This document shows positions 17,624 to 25,239 of a stretch of DNA of 34,106 bases, piece by piece (position 1 is the stretch's first letter; each line of letters starts with the position of its first letter). Source of the stretch: Armatimonadaceae bacterium (GTDB lineage Bacteria > Armatimonadota > Armatimonadia > Armatimonadales > Armatimonadaceae); NCBI GenBank assembly GCA_030447685.1, contig JAUJOK010000032.1, forward strand, positions 28,418 through 62,523, written 5' to 3'. A model generated the notes under the pieces. That model worked only from the letters and a program-made list of their open reading frames with translations, had not been told where the DNA came from and did not search any database. Made by a program: the position numbers and the translations under genes.

Positions 17624-18198
17624 ATGAAGCGACAGATCTCTGGTATTTTCGCCGCCACTGCCGCTTCTGCTGCGCTCTTTCCGGAGGATGCGGCTAAAGA
17701 AGAGGAAGCGCAGCGAGCGACAACTTGAAACGCCCGCAGCCGCTCCGGAACCTTCCGCCCCTTCAGGAGGCCGATGGGACCGCACCTTCGGGTCCGGGGA
17801 CGACGCCGGAATCATCGGGCCCGGCTGCGTCTCCGGGCAAGGTCGTCACCACGGCGTCGGGACTGAAGTACGAAGACGTGAAAGTGGGGACGGGTCCCCG
17901 CCGCAAAAGCAGGCCCAGACGATTTCCGTCCATTACACGGGCACGCTGGAAGACGGCACCAAATTCGACTCATCGCGGGATAAGGGTGAGCCGTTTCACT
18001 CTCTTTTCCCATCGGTGCCGGGGAAGTTATTGCCGGATGGGATGAGGGCGTGGCAGGTATGAAGGTGGGCGGGCAGCGTAAGCCAACGGTCCCCGGCGAC
18101 CTTGCCTATGGCCCGCCCGCCGCCGGGGCGCCTATCACCGAACGCGACCCTGCTGTTCGACGTGGAACTGGTCAAAATCAACTGGATCGTTAAAATAA
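17624..18198 (+). pseudogene. Second FKBP-type isomerase, probable lipoprotein, frameshifted
   Basis: It starts 6 nt after the first FKBP gene. [18 protein letters not shown] is followed, one frame over, by a lipobox-like SGGCG, so a lipid-anchored envelope protein is likely. A Pro/Ala-rich linker leads to the FKBP domain: [70 protein letters not shown] and [13 protein letters not shown]. Frame changes near 17680, 17725, 17900, 17993 (T-run) and 18142 (C-run) are mostly run-length changes. The exact stop is uncertain because of these; the end given is approximate and runs into the end of the convergent gene. It looks like a tandem copy of its neighbour without the extra domain. Confidence 0.78.
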
Positions 18199-19004
18199 AG
18201 CCAACTGAACGGCGCGGGAGCGGGTGCGGTACACCAGCGAGGGCCTGTCGCGCAGGGCGACCTCGACGGCGGCAGGCGCGGCCGCAGCCCCTCCGCCCGT
18301 ACCCCTTCTTCCAATAGTTCATCGCCATGCGCGGCGTGTTGTTCACCTCGGAAAGATGGCTCAGCCAGAAGCAGGCCGGGCCGTGCTCCAGCGCGTGCGC
18401 CAGAATCAGGTCGCAGGCGGCGTTGTTCGAGAGATGGCCCCAGCGCGACAGGATACGTGTTTTCAGCGATTCCGGGTAGGGGCCGAAACGCAGCTTGTGG
18501 ATATCGTGGTTGGACTCAACGGCGACCAGTGACGCGCCGACGCTGGCGACGGCGCGGAACTCCAGCATGTCGCGCCGGTATCGGTGGCGTAGGCGACTGC
18601 CGCATCACCGCCGCCGCCAAGCCCACCGGCTCGGCGGCATCGTGCGATACCGGCAGCGCGCGCACCGCGAACGGCCCGATACCTGTTTCGCCGTTCGTCG
18701 CCACCTCGCAACAGGGAGCGTCCCGCCGCTCCTGCGCGAACAGCGCGTCCAGCGTCGCCCGATTTGTCACCAGGGGCACGTTGTATTTGCGGGCGAAGGG
18801 CACCGCGCCGCGCACATGGTCGATATGCTCGTGGGTCAGCAGCACGCCCGCCACCGAAGCCGGAGAGACACCGCGCGCCTCCAGTTCCCGCTTCAGCGTC
18901 CGCACGCCCAGACCGGCGTCGATAAGAAGCGCGCGGTCCCCCGCCACCATCAGCAGCGCGTTCGCCGAGGACCCCGAAGCCAGGCAATACACGGCAATAT
19001 CCAC
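18190..19004 (-). pseudogene. Metallo-beta-lactamase-fold protein (WalJ/YycJ-like), frameshifted
   Basis: MDIAVYCLASGSSANALLM and LLIDAGLGVRTLKREL open a WalJ/YycJ-type hydrolase; HEHIDHVRG supplies the HxHxDH zinc motif. VRALPVSHDAAEPVG and ESNHDIHKLRFGPYPESLKTRI follow, then LSRWGHLSNNAACDLI and WLSHLSEVNN with the last histidines. The C-terminus EVALRDRPSLVYRTRSRAVQ ends at TAA (18192-18190). Relatives are putative exonucleases linked to DNA repair or cell-wall control. Frame changes lie near 18585 and 18290. GTG 19004 has a near-perfect promoter whose -10 ends 6 nt upstream, so the message is probably leaderless. Confidence 0.85.
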
Positions 19005-19010
19005 GTCCGC

Positions 19011-19040
19011 AGTATAGCCGCAACCGGCTGCGGCTGTCAA
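19011..19040 (-). promoter_or_regulatory. Near-consensus promoter for the metallo-beta-lactamase gene
   Basis: On the minus strand TTGACA, an 18-nt spacer and TATACT. The -10 ends 6 nt before GTG 19004 and no ribosome site intervenes, so transcription probably begins at or next to the start codon. The -35 box lies inside one copy of a 24-nt direct repeat. Confidence 0.72.
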
Positions 19041-19215
19041 ACGGGCTGTTTGCCGCGTCCGAAGAATACCATCGGATGAATCCGAGGCTGTAAAGGTACA
19101 AAGTCTGCCTTCGCAGGCTAAAGAATCAGTCCGCGAAGGCGGACTTTGTGCTTTTCGTAGCCGCGAATTTATTCGACGGGCTAAAGAGCGGCGGCTGTCA
19201 AACGGGCTGTTTGCC
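19031..19215. repeat. Composite palindromic element bounded by a 24-nt direct repeat
   Basis: A 24-nt sequence (CGGCTGTCAAACGGGCTGTT then TGCC) occurs at 19031-19054 and again at 19192-19215. Between them are two hairpins. The larger pairs 19098-19119 with 19128-19149 (19 of 22 positions, 8-nt loop; ACAAAGTCTGCCTTCGC against GCGAAGGCGGACTTTGT). A second pairs sequence around TAGCCGCGAAT with ATTCGACGGGCTA (~19158-19184). The element lies between divergent genes and carries no gene. It resembles interspersed non-coding repeats of GC-rich genomes. Confidence 0.65.
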
Positions 19216-19253
19216 CCGGTAAAGCCTGCTGCCGGGTGTACAATAGGGGTGAC

Positions 19254-20501
19254 ATGGCCTCGTCGCTGCGCACCAAACTCCGCATCGCCGCCTCGGTTCT
19301 CCTGGCTCCCGGCTTCTTCGATGCCATCGCCGGACGGTTTCTTTTCCAACCGGGATTGCGGCCGCGCGGCGAAGAAATACGCCCCTCAGACGTGGTTGCG
19401 GGAGTGGCGCGATCTGGCGGGCGCGTTGCATATCCACTCCACGTATTCCGACGGCGCAAGCGATGTTCCGACGGTGATGGAAGCGGCAAAAGAAGTGGGG
19501 GTAGATTTCCTGCTGCTGACCGACCATAACACGCAGCAACCGCTGCGCGACGGCTGGGAAGCGCGCTATGAAGAAAAGCCGCTTCTGCTGATCGGCACGG
19601 AGGTAACGGTGGAGCAGGGGGCTTTCCTTCTGGCGCTCGATATGTCGCCGAACTGGGAGCCGACCCGCTATCAGCCGCCGCAGTTGTCGCCGTGGAGGAG
19701 ATTGACCGGCACGGCGGCCTGCCGCTGGTTTCGCTGCCCTTCGATGTGAAGCACCCATGGAAAGACTGGAATGTCGCGGGGTACGCCGGGCTGGAGGTGA
19801 TCAACCTGAGCACGATAGCGCGGCGTCATATCAACGTCCCGTCGTTCCTGTGGCTGATGGCGCGCTGGCGGCGGCACGGAATGGCGGATGTTCTGCGGAC
19901 GCTGGTGACGCGGCCCGACCGGGGATTGGCGACCTGGGACGCGCTGACGTCAGGCGGGCAGCCGTTTGTCGGCATCGCCGCACTGGACGCCCACGCGCTG
20001 ATGAAGATCGGCAAAAAGAAGTATCCGATTCCCTCCTACGCCGATTCGTTCCGCGCCACCGCCACCCATGTCCTCGTTCCCGGCCACACAGGCGGCGGCG
20101 ACCGGAGCGCCATCTACGATGCGCTGCGGCAGGGGCGATGCCATGGCCTATGATTGCCTGGCCGACCCGAGCGGATTTATGTTTGCGGCGCGCAGTGGAG
20201 AGCGCGAAGCCGTTATGGAAAAAGCATCGTGAGCGACGGGTGTGTTTACTTTTCGGGAACCCTGCTCGACAAGCACAGCCCCCGTTTCGGACGGCAGCTT
20301 ATCCGTCTTCTGCGAAATGGCCGGGTGGTCGCCGCCACCGCTGCTGACCGGCAGGAACGCTTTACCTTCACCGCCACGGAACCGGGCGCGTATCGTATCG
20401 AGGTGTATCGCTATGCGCGCCGTGTCGGGCCGTTTATCTTCGGCGCGCGTCCCTGGATATTCTCGAATCCGATATATGTGCAGGCGCAAAAAGGAATGTG
20501 A
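19254..20501 (+). pseudogene. PHP-domain phosphoesterase, membrane-anchored or exported, frameshifted
   Basis: ATG 19254 starts MASSLRTKLRIAASVLLAPG, a probable membrane anchor or signal. The PHP metal site follows: GALHIHSTYSDGASD, LLLTDHNTQQ, LLIGTEVTVEQGAFLLALDM, LVSLPFDVKHPW and IAALDAHALMK. The C-terminal ~100 residues (VYFSGTLLDKHSPRFGRQL, YRIEVYRYARRVGPFIFGARP) look like a beta-sandwich. PHP proteins hydrolyse phosphoesters using several metal ions; the substrate is unknown. TACAAT lies 9 nt before the ATG. Frame changes lie near 19400, 19690, 20140 and 20220. A GTG at 19249 in another frame gives an unnatural Arg/Pro/Ser-rich N-terminus, so it was not used. Confidence 0.82.
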
Positions 20502-20683
20502 AGTTTTCCGCATCTGCCGATAATGCGTTTTGGCGGGAACTTTCAAACGCGCGCGAACGTCTATGGCGCGGGGACAGTTGATAACGGGTATTCGTACCTT
20601 TAGCAGAAGCTGTTCCGTGCCGATAATGTTCCCGACGCGCTTTCTCTGTCGTGCCGCTTTGCTGTATTTCCGAGGTAGACCGA

Positions 20684-20926
20684 ATGACCATGAAGACGGA
20701 TAGTATGCTGACGTTCGACCTGCATCCGCTGTACGCTTCGATCCTGCAGGATGGGGCGGTGATTCGCAAAGGCGAGGTCCTGGGCCTGGACGCCGACCTG
20801 CGCCGTGTATTGGTCGCCCCGGTGACGGGAACGATCCGCTTGCTTTCGATGGGCACCGGGACGGAGCGCCGTGTGAAGGTGTTCCTGACCGAGCAGCGCG
20901 CCGCCAATCACGCCGCCCGCCGCTAA
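20684..20926 (+). CDS. Small biotinyl/lipoyl-like protein, unknown function
   Basis: About 80 residues. FDLHPLYASILQDGAVIRKGEVLGLD and VLVAPVTGTIRLLSMG have the strand-turn pattern of a biotinyl/lipoyl hammerhead half-fold, but there is no modified-lysine MKM motif. It has no signal peptide. ATG 20684 is chosen over the upstream in-frame start at 20651 because GAGG precedes it. The 182-nt gap upstream shows no feature I can support. It is one of the few genes between 14.3 and 24.7 kb with an unbroken frame, perhaps because it is short. Confidence 0.55.
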   Translation: MTMKTDSMLTFDLHPLYASILQDGAVIRKGEVLGLDADLRRVLVAPVTGTIRLLSMGTGTERRVKVFLTEQRAANHAARR

Positions 20927-21002
20927 GATTTCTCCTCGGCCCCCGTCATCCGTTTCTTTTCACGGAACGGAGCGGCTATTTTTTGCTTTCTTCGCACCTC
21001 TT

Positions 21003-21035
21003 CTTAACCTTCCCTTAATAGGGCTGGGGTACAGT
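21003..21035 (+). promoter_or_regulatory. Pho-box-like tandem repeat with -10, upstream of pseudopilin 1
   Basis: CTTAACCT (21003-21010), TCC spacer, CTTAATAG (21014-21021), 8 nt, then TACAGT (21030-21035). The 11-nt repeat period and PyTTAAPy core match the cyanobacterial Pho box. There is no separate -35 box, as expected for an activator-dependent promoter. The same 8-3-8-8-6 layout recurs at 24283-24315. The leader to ATG 21173 is about 130 nt. Confidence 0.6.
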
Positions 21036-21172
21036 CCCTGTGATGCCGTCGCTGCCGTCCTCACGCCGCGCCCGGCAGGAATTTTGCCCGTGCCCGGCGT
21101 ATTACCTTTCAGCGGAACATAACGCGCCGCTACAGCAGCAGCAGTGGCGGCGGCGGCGAAGGAGAAAGAGCT

Positions 21173-21939
21173 ATGGAAAAGCAGAAGATTGCCCGCGCCT
21201 TCACCCCCGATAAAGGGGGAGCCTTTACCCTGATCGAGCTTCTCGTTGTGATAGCAATAATAGCGATCCTGGCCGGAATCCTTTTCCTGTATTTGCCCAG
21301 GCGCGAAGACGAGCGCGTCTCGCCTCATGTATCTCAAACAACAAGCAGATGGGCACGGCTATGCTGATGTATGCTCAGGATTACGACGAGACAATGCCGC
21401 TGATCGTCCCGGTGCGTAACCCCTATACGGAGGCTGTCCCGAGCGCGCCCGCGCCGGGCGACCTGACGCTGAAGTACAATTACGGCTTTACCGTGCTTCA
21501 GCCCTATCTCAAGAACACAAAGGTCTATAATGACCCTGACTGCGATGTCTTTGCCGAAAGAACTCCACCCTGGTCCGCGAAGCCGGACGATATTCCGGTA
21601 GACTATCGCATGAACTTCAACTTCGACAGCAGCGCATCACTTCGCGCGACTACGGTTCTGGCCTCAATGCACGGCAATACGCTGGCCGCCTGCCCGCTTC
21701 CTACCGAGTTCTACATGATCTCGGACCGGCATACGCAGCATCATACGGACGGCGGCGCGCACGACGTTGCGGTTCGCAACCGCTACCTGATGCCGATGGT
21801 CTTTGCGGATGGTCATGTAAAACCCATCCGTATCTATGCTCAGCGGGACAAGCAGGGACAATACAAGCCCTATCACTGGAACTTCCCGAACTGCCATCCC
21901 CGGCACGATCCCAAATCAGCGGCGGAATACGGTCTCTGA
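21173..21939 (+). pseudogene. DUF1559-type pseudopilin 1, one frameshift
   Basis: The N-terminus is a type II secretion/type IV pilin-like signal: basic leader, GGA before FTLIELL, then VVIAIIAILAGIL. One missing T in a T-run near 21283 breaks the frame; restoring it gives ILFPVFAQARRRARLASC and NNKQMGTAMLMYAQDYDETM, the Armatimonadota form. The C-terminus keeps FADGHVKP of the H-X9-DG region. Residue -1 is Ala rather than the usual Gly. The stop overlaps the next start as TGATG, coupling it to a 5'-nucleotidase. Such proteins are exported and anchored by the pilin helix; their cargo is unknown. Confidence 0.88.
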
Positions 21940-23524
21940 TGCCCCGTGTCACACGGCGAGAACTGGTCCGGGCAGCAGCGCTGCTTGCTGGCGCTGCCCC
22001 GGCGGCGGCGGCAGTGGCGCAGACAAGCAGCGGGCCGCGCTACGTCCTCCTCACACTTCTCCATACGAACGATCTGCACGGACGCGTCTCCCTGCCGGAT
22101 CAGCCCCAGGGTCTGGCGCGTATCGCCACGCTGGTGCGCCAAATCCGCCGGGAAATGCCCAATGTTCTGCTGCTGGACGCCGGAGACATCATTCACGGCA
22201 CGCCGCACGAAAAGGAGTTCCAGGGGCAGCCGATCCTGTCGGCGATGAACGCGCTGGGCTATGATGCGGCGACCGCAGGCAACCATGAGTTCGATCAGGG
22301 ACAGGATGTTCTTCGCCGCGCCGTTGCCTTCGCTCGCTTCCCCTGCTTTCCGCCAATGTCGTCGCGGAAAAAACCGGGCAGCCGTGGGGCGGGCTGACGC
22401 CCTATATCGTCCGCGAAAAGGATGGTGTACGGATCGCCATCTTCGGCCTGACCACCCCTACTACCGTCAGTATCGAGTGGCCGCGCACCCTGTCCGGCAT
22501 CCGCTTCACCGACCCCATCGAAACCGCCCGCGCGCTCGTGCCACGCCTGCGCGGGGAGGAACGCGCGGACGTGGTCATCGCTTTGAGCCACCTGGGTGTC
22601 GTGCCGGACGGCCTGCTGGCCGCCGGGGTGAAGGGCATCGATGTGATTCTGGGCGGCCACCCCACACCACACTGGCGGAGCAGAAGTGGGTGGGGGATAC
22701 GCTGATCATGCAGACCGGGGCGCACGGGCGCGCTGGGCCGGGTGGACATGATCGTGCGCCGGGACGAGGGCAATGGCGGGCGGGGCCGTATCTCGGTCGT
22801 CAATGGCCGCGCCGGGCGCTGGTGGGGCCACGACGGCGTCGCCGCGCCGCTGGGCGGTCCGTATCCGCGCGCGCCGCTTCTGCCCATTACCGAAGCCGTG
22901 CCTGAAGACCCCGATGTGCGCGCAGCCTATCAGCCCTTCGCGGACCGCCTGCGGCCTCATCTGGAGGAAATCCTGACCTCTGCTGCCGAACCGCTGCCCG
23001 CCGCCGACGCCGCCCGGCGCGAGATCGCCCTGGGGAATCTGTTGGCTGACGCCGCGCGCGCCCATGCAAAGACGGACGTGGCCGTAATCGCCTCGAATCG
23101 ATGGACCCGAAGGGGCTGGCAGCGGGGCCGGTCCGTGTCCGCGACCTGTACGCGCTGATGGGGGCCTACACGCGCCAGCATCTGGTAATCGCCCGCGCGC
23201 CCGGCACGCGGCTTCGCGAGATGCTGACGCGGGCGCGAGAGGGGGCCAGATGCGGATTCAGGTTTCGGGCCTGCGCGCCGGGCCGCAAGGCGGCGTCACC
23301 GTCGGCAGTGAAAAGCTGGATGACAGCCGCCGCTACACCATCGCCGGTCCCGCCTATGTCGTTCAGGACTATCTGCTGGGTCGGGAAGGGATCGAGATTC
23401 TTTCGGACGATCCGCTGGCTCGGGCGTCCGCGAAGCCGCCATCACCTATCTGCGCGGCCATGCGCCTTTGCGTAAACGTCCCCGACGGACGCCTGGCATT
23501 GCCGCCGGGCGGCGGTTTCCTTGA
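21939..23524 (+). pseudogene. Tat-exported 5'-nucleotidase/UshA-family phosphatase, frameshifted
   Basis: TRRELVRAAALLAGAAPAAA is a twin-arginine signal. The calcineurin-like domain has LLHTNDLHGRV, LLLDAGDIIHGTP, TAGNHEFDQGQ, VVIALSHLGV and ILGGHP followed (after a one-C loss near 22664) by HTTLAEQKWVGD, so all metal ligands are accounted for. The C-terminal 5'-nucleotidase domain follows: REIALGNLLADAARAHAKTD, VRVRDLYALMGAY and YTIAGPAYVVQDYL. It would release phosphate from nucleotides outside the cytoplasm. Frame changes lie near 22335, 22664, 22732, 23092, 23240 and 23425. It lies between pseudopilin 1 and a degenerate phosphoesterase, overlapping both. Confidence 0.88.
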
Positions 23525-24259
23525 TGCGGCTCGCCCTGCTCTCCGATATACGTACCGCCCGCCTGCGGCCCGGCTACCAGCCCCTGTACCGCGCCCGCCT
23601 GGAACGATTAACCGCTTCCATGAACGCCGCGAAGGTGGACATGATTCTCATCGCCGGGAACCTGACGCAGAACGGCAGACCGGAAGAGATTGCCGAGTTC
23701 AAAGCGCAAATAGGGCGGTTTACGGCGCCCATCCGTTATGTCTTCGGCGACCGGGATGTCGGGGAAAACGCTATCCGGGTCAGGAGAACCCGATTACCGC
23801 CGCGCGTGTCGCCCGGATGGAGGCCAGCCTCGGCCCCTCGTTCTGGGCGGAGGCGCTTGCGGGCGCGCGCATTATTGCTGTGAACAGCTCTCTCTTCGGC
23901 AGCGGCCTTCCCCAGGAGCGCATGCAGTGGGGATTTCTGGAGAGCCTGCTCGCCCGCCCCGCGTCGCCGCCGACGGTTCTGCTCGCGCATGACCCGCCCT
24001 ACATTTCCGCCGCCGCCGAACCCGGCGGCAACCGCGCGAACATCGAGCCGAAGCCACGCACACGCCTGCTCAAGTTGCTGGCACGTGGCGGCGGCGTGCG
24101 CGCCATTCTGTCCGGAAGCCTGCCACGCCCCCCGCGACCCGGCGCGAGGGCATTGCGCTTATCACCGCGCCGTCCGTGCCGCCGCTTCAGGGATGGACGC
24201 AGGTCATGGTGGCTCCAAACGGCGAAGTTCGATTCTCCGTAAACCTGAGCATGGGCTGA
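23524..24259 (+). pseudogene. Calcineurin-like phosphoesterase homologue with degenerate metal site, frameshifted
   Basis: The fold is that of Icc/CpdA-type phosphoesterases: MRLALLSDI, then AKVDMILIAGNLTQNGRPEE, IRYVFGDRDVG, ARIIAVNSSLFGSG, TVLLAHDPPYI, VRAILSGSLPRPP and a final GWTQVMVAPNGEVRFSVNL. Nearly every metal ligand is replaced: DxH reads DIR, GD reads GN, GNHD reads GDRD and GHxH reads GSLP. It is therefore probably inactive as a phosphatase and may bind or regulate instead. The start overlaps the 5'-nucleotidase stop (TGATG). Frame changes near 23775 and 24145 are likely errors; the ligand changes fall in readable stretches between them. Confidence 0.72.
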
Positions 24260-24282
24260 ACAAAAACGCGCTGCCCCGCCTG

Positions 24283-24315
24283 TTTAATATTCCCTTAACA
24301 TGCGGCTGGTATACT
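24283..24315 (+). promoter_or_regulatory. Pho-box-like tandem repeat with -10, upstream of pseudopilin 2
   Basis: TTTAATAT (24283-24290), TCC spacer, CTTAACAT (24294-24301), 8 nt (GCGGCTGG), then TATACT (24310-24315). Spacing, spacer bases and the GGCTGG before the -10 match the element at 21003-21035. The leader to ATG 24380 is about 60 nt. Confidence 0.62.
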
Positions 24316-24379
24316 GGCATTCGATATCGACGCCGGGCCGGAAAGCAGTGGTTCGTCGCCGAGAAAAGGAGTGGATACT

Positions 24380-25239
24380 ATGCCGCACACGTCACCGCGC
24401 CGGGATTCAGGGGCTGCCTTCACCCCCGGTAAAAGCGAAGCTTTTACCCTGATTGAGCTTCTTGTCGTCATTGCCATTATCGCCATACTTGCCGCGATAC
24501 TTTTCCCGGTCTTCGCCCAGGCGCGCGCCAAAGCACGGCAGACGGCCTGTTTATCCAGCCTGAAGCAGTGGGGCAGCGGCTTCATGATGTATGTTCAGGA
24601 TTATGACGAAACTTTTCCCTCACAGCAGTTCGGCGGCGACCGGCCCGGCGACCCCAGCTTTTCCTGGGTTACGGTCATCCAGCCCTATGCGGAAAACAAA
24701 AAGGGGTCGGTGCCGGTAATGAGACGACGGCGTTTTCCGGCGCGCAGGCTAAACTCGCAGTTTGCCCGGATATGTCGGATAAACGTCTTGGCAACCGTAC
24801 GGTAGGAGGTGTCACGCGAAAGGATTATCCACGGCTCTCGTATGGTATGAATGACTGGGCGGTGGGCAGCCGGGTACAGCCCGGCAATGTCGTTGATCCC
24901 GCCTCGTTCCGCTCGCTGGCAATCTTTGAGCAGCCCTCTTCCACCATTGTATTGGGAGAGCAGTTCCTGAATTTCAACCAGATGGTCTATTTCCCACTAT
25001 GCCATGACCAGTACATCGTGAACGGCTACACGCGAGGCCGGGTCGGCGATGCGCGTTTCGACCAGACTAGGCGCGGCATGAGCGGCGGTGCCGCCTGGAA
25101 CCTGGATGCTCGACTTTCCGGTGGGGCTAATTTCCTGTTCTGCGACGGTCACGCCAAATGGCACAAGCCGGAGCAGACGTTCAAACCTGACGGCTCTTAT
25201 TCTATGTGGACAATCTCGCAAAAATGGAAGCGCCCATGA
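24380..25239 (+). pseudogene. DUF1559-type pseudopilin 2, one frameshift
   Basis: The basic leader ends in SEA before FTLIELLVVIAIIAIL, followed by AAILFPVFAQARAKARQ, CLSSLKQWGSGFMMYVQDYD and a globular domain ending GGANFLFCDGHAKWHKPEQ. The usual His of H-X9-DG reads Leu (ARLSGGANF). One base is missing in the A/G run near 24703; correcting it gives NETTAFSGAQAKLAVCPDMS. AAGGAG lies about 8 nt before ATG 24380. The stop overlaps the next ATG as ATGA. The leader FTPxK motif and pilin helix are close to pseudopilin 1 at DNA level, suggesting duplication; the globular domains differ. Confidence 0.88.

Noticed and set aside
19031..19215. 24-nt direct repeats read as an insertion-sequence target duplication
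   Set aside because: 24 nt is unusually long for a target duplication, no transposase or terminal inverted repeats are present, and the repeat has its own internal palindrome.
21206..21222. CCCCC/GGGGG inverted repeat at the start of pseudopilin 1
   Set aside because: It lies within codons for the leader FTPDKGG, and the matching leader of pseudopilin 2 lacks the second arm, so it is probably chance from codon choice.
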